Shown here one piece after another: positions 1-5,845 of a stretch of 11,138 nt of DNA (position 1 is its first letter; each line of letters starts with the position of its first letter). Below the pieces are notes generated by a model. The model did no database searches, was not told the origin of the DNA, and saw nothing but the letters and a program-made list of their open reading frames with translations. The stretch covers positions 1 to 11,138 of the forward strand of contig CAZJLO010000058.1 in NCBI GenBank assembly GCA_964547105.1, in the 5' to 3' direction. A program made the translations under genes and the position numbers. The DNA is from RXOA01 sp964547105 (GTDB lineage: Bacteria > Bipolaricaulota > Bipolaricaulia > UBA7950 > UBA9294).

Positions 1-1316
1 CCGCAAATCGGCGTCAGCATCTTCGCGCGGACTTCTTCGGGATCATCGGTCTGTCCCAGCACCCAGGCAAGCTTGACGTAGGCGACTTCGGGCAGCATGT
101 TCTCGGCCGGGACGACGCCCTTGGCCATCAAGTCACGTCCGGTGTCATACACGAACATATGCACGTACCCCCACAGCGTCTGCACGGTCATGTAGACGTG
201 CACGCCTGCCTTGGCCGCCCGTTCCAGCGCCGGATAGACGGGCTTGTTGACGTGGCCGAGGCCGGTTCCTGCGATGACGATCCCACGGTAACCCTTGTCC
301 ACGAGCCCATCGATGATGTCGGGGTGCATGTTGGGGTAGTAGTACAGAAGCGACACCCGATCCTCGAAATGCGGAAAGATGTTGACTTGCCGATCGCTCC
401 GGCGCGGGTTGTAGTCTTGTCGAAGGGGCCGAACGCCGGCCCGAGTGACGGTGGCCAGAGGGATATCACCGATGGTTCTGAACGTGGATCGGTATGAGGA
501 GTGCATCTTGCGAACCCTTGTCCCGCGGTGGAGCAAACCATACTCGTCGGACGTGGGGCCGAACATACAGACCATCACCTCGGCAATGTCCGATGTGGCT
601 GCCGCAGTGGTGGCGTGAATCAGGTTCAGTGCCGCGTCGGAGGATGGCCGGTCGGAAGAACGTTGCGAACCGACAAGAACGATCGGGACGGGCGAGTGTT
701 GCACCATGAACGCAAGCACGCTGGCGGTATGGTGCATCGTGTCCGTGCCGTGGCCGACGACAATTCCGTCGATCCCGGCTCTGATTGCTTCTCCGATCGC
801 CTTGGCGAGAGCCATGTACTGCTCCGGCCCCATGTTCTCGGAGAACACGCCGAACAGTTTCTCGGTCTCCAGGTTGCAGATGTCGGCCAGTTCGGGCACC
901 GCTCCGTAGAGCTCCCCCGGAGAGAATGCGGGGATCACGGCTCCGGTGCGGTAGTCAAGCCGTGAAGCGATCGTGCCGCCGGTGCCGAGAAGCTTCACGT
1001 TCGGCTTGTTGGGGGAGACGGGGAAGGCCTTCTCGGGGATCTTGTAATGGGCTTCCTTGATGCCGAGCACATCGATTCCCGTGATCGTGCGGACGTCGAT
1101 TCCGACGTTGTAGCCACTGGGGATCTTCAACACAAGGTGAAGCGAATCGTCGAATTCGGAGCGGGGAAGGATGATGCCGCGGAATTCTCCCCGAGTGGAA
1201 GCGACCACCACATCGCTCCACACCTGCACGCCGTAACGCTCCAGAACCCCAAGGGCTTCGCCACGATAGCCTTTGTGGGCGTCACTGCTGTGGTTGCTGC
1301 TGGTGGCATCGCTCAT
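1..1316 (-). CDS. gatD: Glu-tRNA(Gln) amidotransferase subunit D (3' end beyond window)
   Basis: Amidase subunit of the GatDE complex: it frees ammonia from an amide amino acid and passes it to GatE, which amidates Glu-tRNA(Gln) in the cytoplasm. The frame stays open from the ATG at 1316 to the window edge (438 codons plus 2 bases). Known GatD proteins are about 435-460 residues and the visible tail (YVKLAWVLGQTDDPEEVR) is close to the C-terminus, so only some 20 residues are missing. A small N-terminal domain (about 1-100) precedes an L-asparaginase-like domain. Catalytic residues are visible by family alignment: Thr115 in GTGGTIAS, Thr191 and Asp192 in GHGTDTMHH, and Lys270 in RVRKMHSS. The start is set by an AGGAGG ribosome binding site (1324-1329) 7 bases upstream and by an ATGA overlap with the gatE stop, which implies translational coupling. 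Asparaginase paralogues lack this N-terminal domain and a gatE partner, so the call is firm. Confidence 0.96.
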   Translation of the reverse strand, partial: MSDATSSNHSSDAHKGYRGEALGVLERYGVQVWSDVVVASTRGEFRGIILPRSEFDDSLHLVLKIPSGYNVGIDVRTITGIDVLGIKEAHYKIPEKAFPVSPNKPNVKLLGTGGTIASRLDYRTGAVIPAFSPGELYGAVPELADICNLETEKLFGVFSENMGPEQYMALAKAIGEAIRAGIDGIVVGHGTDTMHHTASVLAFMVQHSPVPIVLVGSQRSSDRPSSDAALNLIHATTAAATSDIAEVMVCMFGPTSDEYGLLHRGTRVRKMHSSYRSTFRTIGDIPLATVTRAGVRPLRQDYNPRRSDRQVNIFPHFEDRVSLLYYYPNMHPDIIDGLVDKGYRGIVIAGTGLGHVNKPVYPALERAAKAGVHVYMTVQTLWGYVHMFVYDTGRDLMAKGVVPAENMLPEVAYVKLAWVLGQTDDPEEVRAKMLTPIC

Positions 1317-3322
1317 CGAACCGCCTCCTGTACGGCCATCGCCAGTTTGGCGAGCGGCACATTCCCGATGGCATCGGGGCGAAGCTGCCCCATCAACCAC
1401 CGCTCCTTGGCAGCGGTCACCGACTGTTGACGCCTTTTCAGTCGCTTGGTGGGGGCAAAGCGTGGCATGAGTTCGGGCAATCTCGCGAGCAGCCCGGGCA
1501 TCGATTCGGTGCCGACACGGAGTTCGCCGAGAAGCTCTCCCACCGGCACGGAAGATGCCCCTTCGGCCAGGACCTTGCGCGCGATCTGAGGGAAGAGATC
1601 CGCATTCATTCCCTGGGCGAGCGCTTGCTGCAGCGCTTCGACAAGAACGTTTCCATCGACGCTGCGAGCTCCAGAAATGTGCCGTACGGCGTGGCCGAGA
1701 AGTGCTCCCGCTTGGCTTGGGCGAATGCCAAGATTGTCGATCAATTCGGCAAGCGTCTCGAACAAACCTCGCCGGAGAATATAACGGCGAGCATCCATCG
1801 GGATATCCCAGGCATCCATTCGAGCGATCTGCTCGGGAAGCGATGTCGGAAGAGCGTCCTCCACATCTCGGATCAGCTGTTCCGGAATCGGGATCGGCGC
1901 AGAATCGGTATCGGGATACATGCGGTCGGGCCCGGGAAGAACGCGTTCGAAGATGGTCGTGCCATCGGGAAGAGCTTTCCGTGTCTCGTTGGGGACGCCG
2001 GAGAACGCCAGCCGGCACCTCTCCTCGATCGTTTCCACCGCGGTCGGGAAGTCCTCCGCCGGACCCCAGATCAGGAGCTGCGCATCCTCTTCGTCAGCGT
2101 TGAGAAGGCTGGCAAGCTTTGCCCAGCCGTGGTCATCGACCCAACCGGACGGCGATTCGGAGTGGGTCATATTCGGTCTCTCCAAGCAGGCAATTACTTT
2201 GAGCCGATCGGAGATTTCGCTGGCGAAGTCATGCCCGGGCTGGGTGAAGTGGCTGAGGATACTTGCGAAGCCGGGGAGGTTGACGGCGATCAGCCGTTGC
2301 GCGGAGAAGGGGGTGTCGGCGCTGGCGCTGGTTGACGAATCTCCGCTCTGTGGGATCCTGATCTGGATCGTGCCCGGCTCGAGTTCGCTCCAGTCGAGAT
2401 TCCAGTTGTCACCGGATCCGATCCGCTGCTTGAGGTCATCACGGATGTGCAACAGCGACTTCTGCCGGAACGCTTCGTTGTGGGTGAGTTCCGGAATCCA
2501 GCGGATATGCTGCACACCTTTGATTTCAATCCGCGTACCGCCGCCGATGCTGACATTGACGTCCTGCCGCGCGGCGCCGATTCCCGTATTGACCTTGCCC
2601 GTGCTTCGCCCGATGAAGCGGATGACATCGGCCGCTTCCTGCGCTTCATCCGGCGTGAGAAGATCCGGGTAGGTGACAGTCTCGATCAGCGGCGTGCCGA
2701 GCCGGTCGGTTGAATAGATGCGTTCATGTCCGATATCCGAGACCTCACGGCACGAATCCTCTTCGATCGACAGCTGGATGACGCCGACGCGCTTCGCGGC
2801 CAACTGGATCTCGCCCTCGATGCCGATGATCGCCGTTCGCTGGAACCCCGTAGGGATGCTCCCATCCAGGTACTGCTTGCGGGTGATGTGGATCTCGCCG
2901 ACAAGGTTCGTTCCCAACAGGAGGGCCACTTCCATCGCGATTTCTAGTGCGTCCCGGTTCATCGGAAACGGCGGCGTGTCGTCGATGTCGTAGGTGCAGG
3001 CCGTCTCGCCTTTGATCCTGTAGAGGATGTTCTTGCGCGTCTTGAACTCCATCAGAGCCGTGCCGTCGTATTCGCCGAGTTCGGACAGAGTGGGACGCAT
3101 GTGACGCACCAGTTGCGCATCATAGCTTTCTCCCGCCTGGTATTGGCCGGCGGGGCAGCGGCAGAACAGCTTCTTCTCGGTCTTGAGTTGTTGATGCGTT
3201 TCGAGGCCGCACCGGAAACCGAGATCTACGTAGGTCTGCCGGGTTGCCTCGCTTCGGTTGACGTAGCCGACGACGTCATGCGTGGCCGAGCGGCGATTGT
3301 TGCGATCTTCTTTTAGCGTCAT
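1313..3322 (-). CDS. gatE: Glu-tRNA(Gln) amidotransferase subunit E
   Basis: Kinase/transamidase subunit of GatDE. It binds Glu-tRNA(Gln), activates the glutamyl carboxylate with ATP and receives ammonia from GatD. The protein is 669 residues, slightly longer than the usual 620-640. The GatB/GatE catalytic cradle covers about 35-350, with GLETHQQL (39-46), LFCRCP (53-58) and the ACTYDIDDTPP stretch near 108-118. Cys54, Cys56 and Cys109 resemble the metal-binding cysteines of the family. An AspRS-like GAD insert, which separates GatE from bacterial GatB, sits at about 350-480; it contains GVPNETRKALPDGTT and GPDRMYPDTDSAP. The helical YqeY-like tRNA-binding tail is about 485-669. The start is the only reasonable in-frame ATG, but its ribosome binding site is weak (AAGGCGGG, about 12 bases upstream). 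The first 30 residues are longer than usual and may include non-native sequence. The gene leads the gatE-gatD operon and diverges from the PLP-enzyme gene. Confidence 0.96.
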   Translation of the reverse strand: MTLKEDRNNRRSATHDVVGYVNRSEATRQTYVDLGFRCGLETHQQLKTEKKLFCRCPAGQYQAGESYDAQLVRHMRPTLSELGEYDGTALMEFKTRKNILYRIKGETACTYDIDDTPPFPMNRDALEIAMEVALLLGTNLVGEIHITRKQYLDGSIPTGFQRTAIIGIEGEIQLAAKRVGVIQLSIEEDSCREVSDIGHERIYSTDRLGTPLIETVTYPDLLTPDEAQEAADVIRFIGRSTGKVNTGIGAARQDVNVSIGGGTRIEIKGVQHIRWIPELTHNEAFRQKSLLHIRDDLKQRIGSGDNWNLDWSELEPGTIQIRIPQSGDSSTSASADTPFSAQRLIAVNLPGFASILSHFTQPGHDFASEISDRLKVIACLERPNMTHSESPSGWVDDHGWAKLASLLNADEEDAQLLIWGPAEDFPTAVETIEERCRLAFSGVPNETRKALPDGTTIFERVLPGPDRMYPDTDSAPIPIPEQLIRDVEDALPTSLPEQIARMDAWDIPMDARRYILRRGLFETLAELIDNLGIRPSQAGALLGHAVRHISGARSVDGNVLVEALQQALAQGMNADLFPQIARKVLAEGASSVPVGELLGELRVGTESMPGLLARLPELMPRFAPTKRLKRRQQSVTAAKERWLMGQLRPDAIGNVPLAKLAMAVQEAVR

Positions 3323-3370
3323 GAGTGTTGTGAACCCGCCTTGCAGAGTTGGTTTGCGTTTCCGCTTCTG

Positions 3371-3385
3371 ACATCGTCCCGATGT
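3371..3385. repeat. Perfect inverted repeat in the divergent gatE/PLP-gene region
   Basis: ACATCG-TCC-CGATGT has 6-base arms and a 3-base spacer. It lies about 50 bases upstream of gatE and about 90 upstream of the PLP-enzyme start. It could be an operator for a dimeric regulator or a small RNA hairpin. Six-base palindromes do occur by chance, so support is modest. No convincing -35/-10 pair or archaeal TATA box was found in this intergenic region. Confidence 0.3.
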
Positions 3386-3436
3386 GGCGAAAGGATAAGA
3401 GGGAAGGGCGATCCGCGCAACCTGGAGACAGGAAGG

Positions 3437-3484
3437 AAGAACCGCCTCCTCCGTGGCATGCGGCGGAGGAAGCGGTGCGTTCTT
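3437..3484 (+). promoter_or_regulatory. Hairpin enclosing the ribosome binding site of the PLP-enzyme gene
   Basis: Positions 3441-3453 (ACCGCCTCCTCCG) pair with 3464-3476 (CGGAGGAAGCGGT). Twelve of 13 pairs match around a 10-base loop, and the stem can extend with AAGAA (3437-3441) against TTCTT (3480-3484) past a 3-base bulge. The 3' arm carries GGAGGA (3465-3470), the best Shine-Dalgarno in front of this gene, 5 bases from the in-frame GTG at 3475. In the folded RNA the site would be base-paired with CCTCC and masked. This suggests translational control (a thermosensor, riboswitch expression platform or protein-bound switch). No known aptamer was recognised and the loop has no obvious ligand-binding motif. 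Confidence 0.45.
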
Positions 3485-5031
3485 GTGCCGGATTCTGTAC
3501 GATTCGACCCGCCATGAACCGCCACGGAGATACGCCGAGCCATCAGCAACCTTGTCGATTCACACCCGAAGAACGTCTTGTCCGAGCGATACGTGGGAAT
3601 CTGCCTCCGTTAGCGGACCTTCTCGAAGCGTGGGGGTCTCCGGTTCACGTGTTGTTTACGGAAGAGATTGACCGGAGCGCCACGATGTACAAGCGCGTTC
3701 TCGAGTCGGAGTATGGCAATGGATGGGTTGCGTTTGCCGCGAAGTCCAATCCGTGTGCCGGAGCGATGCGAACCGCCGCCGCGCTTGGATTGGGCGTGGA
3801 TGCAGTGTCCGAATTCGAACTGCAGGCGGCATTGGACGCCGGTGTCGACACGGCGCGAATCATCTGCAACGGCAATGCGAAGTCCGATGACTACCTTCGC
3901 ATGGCGGTCGAGGGACAACTCCTGATCGCGGTCGATGGGACAGATGAATTGGGTGTCGTCGAAGCGATCGCCGAACGGACCGGCTTGGAAGCACAGGTTC
4001 TCTTGCGCGTCAGCGGGCTGCCGGTCGCCGGTTACACATCCGCTGACCAAACCACCGCCTCGGTGTGGACCAAGTTCGGTTTTTCGCCGCCCGACATCTC
4101 GGCGGCGCTTGAGCAGGTTCATTTCTCGAAGCACCTTGCCTTCGCTGGGTTCTCTGCGCATATCGGGACGCAGCTTGCCGTTGCCGATCCATACGACCTA
4201 CTGCTTCATCGCTATCGGGAGCTGATGCTGGAGGCTCAAGAACATGGGCTGAAGGCACGGATTCTGGATCTGGGAGGCGGGTTCCCGGTGTCATTTGTGT
4301 CCAGAGCATGGTGGCATGCATTCCAGAACCGTCTCTGGCAGAAACTTTCCGGGGCAAGCGACGCTGATGCGATCACGTGGGACAACCTACCGATGGGGTA
4401 CGCGCAGCTCTCGCCCGAACAGCTTCGAAGCGGAGCACCCGGCGACGAACATTGGGTCGGCAAGCGATACTGGTCGGCGCACCCTGGCGCCGAGATGCTT
4501 CGGTCTGCCCTGCAAAGAGTCGATAAGGAGACAGGAAGGCCATGGAAGGAGGTTCTCCGCTCTCTTGGGGAGCCGCTGCTGATCGTTGAACCGGGTCGTT
4601 CGTTGATGGCGCCGGCGGGGATCACCGTGGCTCGAGCAATGACCGTAAAGCGTGTTGCCGGGCATCTTGTCGTCTCGCTGGACATGGGGATCAACAACCA
4701 CGGGACAAACCTGATCACGCCGGACATCTTCCCTGTGTCCACTTGGCCGCCCGCGGACGATGACCGGCCGGAGGAAGTGTTTCTTGCTGGACGCCTCTGT
4801 TTCAGCGGGGACATGATCAGCAAGGTGAGAATTCCCCTGAACCGCGTTCCGAACAGGGGGGAACCGGTGGTCATTTTCTTGACGGGGGCGTACGGCGCAG
4901 ATCACTTTGGATCGCACAGTTGCGGGTTTCCTCTGCCGGCGAAGCTTGCTGTCGGATCCGACGGGGCGATCGAAGTGTGGCGGCGGCCCGGAACGTATGA
5001 CGATGTCTTCGCGCCGCCGTATGGCGGCTAG
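3475..5031 (+). CDS. Y4yA-like PLP-dependent enzyme (diaminopimelate/ornithine decarboxylase fold type III)
   Basis: Numbering is for the 518-residue product from GTG 3475. An alanine-racemase-like TIM barrel (about 55-335) is followed by a beta-sandwich domain. The PLP Lys is Lys90 in FAAKSNP (family: YAxKAN). Also present are TKFGF (199-203), HIGTQ (229-233), the phosphate-binding LDLGGGFP (264-271), VEPGR (371-375), LCFSGD with the catalytic-type Cys442 across the dimer interface, and GAYG (471-474). It lacks the full lysA signature and has a long insert (about 275-340) between the GGG and EPGR motifs. This matches the Y4yA-type PLP family, whose substrate is poorly known, better than true LysA. 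The start is uncertain. GTG 3475 has a GGAGGA site at ideal spacing, while ATG 3514 (505 residues) has none and would fit a leaderless mRNA. The open frame extends to a TTG at 3349, but that extra N-terminus (PPPP, basic runs) looks non-coding. Decarboxylase or racemase activity is inferred. Confidence 0.85.
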   Translation: MRSCAGFCTIRPAMNRHGDTPSHQQPCRFTPEERLVRAIRGNLPPLADLLEAWGSPVHVLFTEEIDRSATMYKRVLESEYGNGWVAFAAKSNPCAGAMRTAAALGLGVDAVSEFELQAALDAGVDTARIICNGNAKSDDYLRMAVEGQLLIAVDGTDELGVVEAIAERTGLEAQVLLRVSGLPVAGYTSADQTTASVWTKFGFSPPDISAALEQVHFSKHLAFAGFSAHIGTQLAVADPYDLLLHRYRELMLEAQEHGLKARILDLGGGFPVSFVSRAWWHAFQNRLWQKLSGASDADAITWDNLPMGYAQLSPEQLRSGAPGDEHWVGKRYWSAHPGAEMLRSALQRVDKETGRPWKEVLRSLGEPLLIVEPGRSLMAPAGITVARAMTVKRVAGHLVVSLDMGINNHGTNLITPDIFPVSTWPPADDDRPEEVFLAGRLCFSGDMISKVRIPLNRVPNRGEPVVIFLTGAYGADHFGSHSCGFPLPAKLAVGSDGAIEVWRRPGTYDDVFAPPYGG

Positions 5032-5248
5032 GAACCGGCGCGCCTTGCGCCTGGGACGGACGTGGATGGCGGCGCCGTCCACGCTCGAACAGGGATGCCA
5101 GCTTGGATGTCACCACGACCACGTCCCGATCAGCGAGCAAGAGACCGTTCTCCGCAGCCCGGTTCGAGACAAACGACGACAAGGCTGTTGTCGCTGCGTC
5201 CTCGGGGCGGACATGCGCCCCGACGCGATGCGGATGGACACAGATCAT
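5032..5248 (-). pseudogene. Remnant of an F420:gamma-glutamyl-ligase-like (CofE-like) gene
   Basis: From ATG 5248 the minus strand reads MICVHPHRVGAHVRPEDA, and further on LLLADRDVVVVTSKLASLFE (about 5140-5084). The latter matches the start of the PF01996-type gamma-glutamyl ligase fold, in which a 'GDVVVVTSKxxSxxEGR' block follows an N-terminal 'R..EDL' strand. After Phe-Glu the frame turns into arginine-rich nonsense. The neighbouring frame, entered near 5082, continues plausibly as VDGAAIHVRPRRKARRF, resembling the family's next block (V.L..V.PS.KA..L). Homology then ends at the PLP-gene stop codon (5029-5031). A frameshift plus 3' truncation is therefore inferred, leaving about 70 of roughly 220-250 residues. 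It is convergent with the PLP gene. A sequencing error could explain the frameshift but not the truncation. The family call rests on motif memory only. Confidence 0.42.
5037..5083 (+). terminator. Two hairpins after the PLP-enzyme stop, possible terminator
   Basis: GGCGC (5037-5041) pairs with GCGCC (5047-5051). Just beyond it, CGTGGATGGC (5061-5070) pairs with GCCGTCCACG (5074-5083), giving 10 continuous base pairs with one G-U and a 3-base loop. They begin 6 and 30 bases after the stop codon. No T-run follows on the plus strand, so this is not a classic intrinsic terminator. It could stop polymerase weakly, block 3' exonucleases, or be incidental to the antisense gene remnant that occupies the same bases. 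Confidence 0.35.
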
Positions 5249-5321
5249 CCTGTCCTGTGCGCAACCTCGACGATTGGCGCAATTGAAGCCGGGCATCGCT
5301 TCAGGGTTGGAGGAAGAAGTC

Positions 5322-5369
5322 ATGGAGTTCAGCATCGATTGTGGAGCTGTCTCTATCAAGGGGGGTTGA
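5322..5369 (+). CDS. Tiny ORF, 15 codons, strong RBS
   Basis: MEFSIDCGAVSIKGG is preceded by GGAGG (5309-5313) 8 bases upstream of the ATG. Its stop codon overlaps the -35 element of the promoter at 5366-5393, so that promoter cannot transcribe it. No function is recognised. It lies just 5' of, and antisense to, the possible upstream extension of the CofE-like remnant (ATG at 5323). A chance ORF is quite possible at this length; the ribosome binding site is the only support. Confidence 0.22.
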   Translation: MEFSIDCGAVSIKGG

Positions 5370-5393
5370 CGAGTCGGACGTGGTCCGTATACT
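5366..5393 (+). promoter_or_regulatory. Sigma-70-like promoter for the leader and GNAT-ABC cassette
   Basis: TTGACG (5366-5371), a 16-base spacer and TATACT (5388-5393): 5 of 6 matches in each box. Transcription would begin near 5400, giving a leader of roughly 445 bases before the first GNAT start and about 83 bases before the 20-codon ORF. Matches of this quality are expected a few times per 11 kb by chance. The placement upstream of a strong ribosome binding site and of a gene-free gap is what supports it. Confidence 0.5.
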
Positions 5394-5412
5394 GTTCGAC
5401 AAGCCACATGAT

Positions 5413-5454
5413 GGGGGTGCAGCGAGGGTTGCATCCGGTTGTGTGGAAACCCCC
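5413..5454 (+). promoter_or_regulatory. Leader RNA hairpin with alternative pairing
   Basis: GGGGGT (5413-5418) can pair with ACCCCC (5449-5454), enclosing about 30 bases. A competing fold pairs GGGTT (5426-5430) with AACCC (5448-5452), with an inner TCC/GGA helix. Both use the same C-tract, so they exclude each other. The element lies between the predicted transcription start and the AAGGAGG site (5469-5475) of the 20-codon ORF. No known riboswitch consensus, T-box included, was recognised. Confidence 0.3.
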
Positions 5455-5482
5455 GGCAGCAAAGCGAGAAGGAGGCACGACA

Positions 5483-5545
5483 ATGACCTGGATCAATCAA
5501 CGAGACTGTGTTGTGGCCCTTCCGCTTGTGCCTAACACGCTTTAG
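5483..5545 (+). CDS. Candidate leader peptide, 20 codons
   Basis: The ORF encodes MTWINQRDCVVALPLVPNTL and ends in TAG. It has a near-perfect ribosome binding site, AAGGAGG (5469-5475), 7 bases before the ATG, and sits about 83 bases behind the predicted transcription start. About 20 bases after its stop lie hairpins ending in a T-run (5563-5602), then the first GNAT gene 300 bases downstream. Size and position are those of a regulatory leader peptide of the ribosome-stalling kind. The peptide has no run of a single amino acid, so amino-acid-starvation attenuation is less likely than drug- or peptide-induced stalling. It could instead be a secreted or modified short peptide, but it has no signal sequence. 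No homologue is recognised. Confidence 0.45.
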   Translation: MTWINQRDCVVALPLVPNTL

Positions 5546-5553
5546 CAGAAACG

Positions 5554-5602
5554 ACTTCCGTTCGGTGAGTAACCTGATTCGGATCCGTCTCTGACCGTTT
5601 TT
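5554..5602 (+). terminator. Possible attenuator: alternative hairpins plus T-run
   Basis: CGGTGAG (5563-5569) can pair with CTC (5589-5591) and ACCG (5594-5597) across a 2-base bulge. TTTTT follows at once (5598-5602), like an intrinsic terminator with a weak stem. The same CGGTGAG region can instead pair upstream (ACTTCC...GGTGAGT, 5554-5570), which would undo the terminator. It begins just after the 20-codon ORF, so a ribosome stalled there could choose between the two folds. The stems are short and the energy was not computed, so confidence is low. Confidence 0.28.
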
Positions 5603-5845
5603 CTTGCGGCAGCCTCGAACACTGAATATCGAACAGCACCTTTTCGATAGCGTGCCGTCCGCATCTTTCTAACACACGGAAGAACAACCGCAACACTATG
5701 CGCCTCGTCGAGCTTCGGGCGTTTCGCCGTTCATTCGAGTGTAGACCCATTCCCCTCATACGACGGTCGAAGACCACGCGCCCAACAACTCGATCGGCAT
5801 AGTTGCGACTTGGAGAACAACAGGGTGACGGTAAGGAGGAAGAGA
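5603..5845 (+). other. Untranslated leader upstream of the first GNAT gene
   Basis: No coding sequence is convincing here on either strand; open frames crossing it are arginine/serine-rich shadows. It contains a perfect inverted repeat TATCGA-11-TCGATA (5627-5649) that could be an operator or hairpin, and a small GGCG-TTT-CGCC hairpin (5718-5728). It ends in the GNAT ribosome binding site TAAGGAGG (5832-5839). Together with 5400-5602 it would make a structured leader of about 445 bases. Confidence 0.4.
5627..5649. repeat. Inverted repeat TATCGA-N11-TCGATA
   Basis: The 6-base arms are perfect and their centres lie about 17 bases apart, roughly 200 bases before the GNAT start. The geometry would suit a dimeric regulator or a short hairpin, but no promoter boxes are evident next to it. 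A chance occurrence cannot be excluded. Confidence 0.25.

Noticed and set aside
188..541. Minus-strand 117-codon frame suggesting a broken gatD
   Set aside because: It is an out-of-frame shadow; the true gatD frame is continuous from 1316 to position 1 with all catalytic motifs.
1427..2335. 302-codon plus-strand frame opposite gatE
   Set aside because: Antisense shadow of a well-conserved gene; no ribosome binding site and no recognisable domain.
3349..3474. Extension of the PLP-enzyme frame to a TTG at 3349
   Set aside because: No ribosome binding site at the TTG, and the composition (PPPP, basic runs) is unlike the family N-terminus. The stretch also covers the divergent regulatory region and hairpin.
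4907..5482. Long plus-strand frame running out of the PLP gene toward the 20-codon ORF
   Set aside because: Cys/Arg-rich composition with no domain. Only its last 20 codons have a good ribosome binding site, so only those are kept.
5400..5845. T-box or other known riboswitch in the GNAT leader
   Set aside because: No T-box consensus and no familiar aptamer core was found by eye; a covariance-model search would be needed to be certain.
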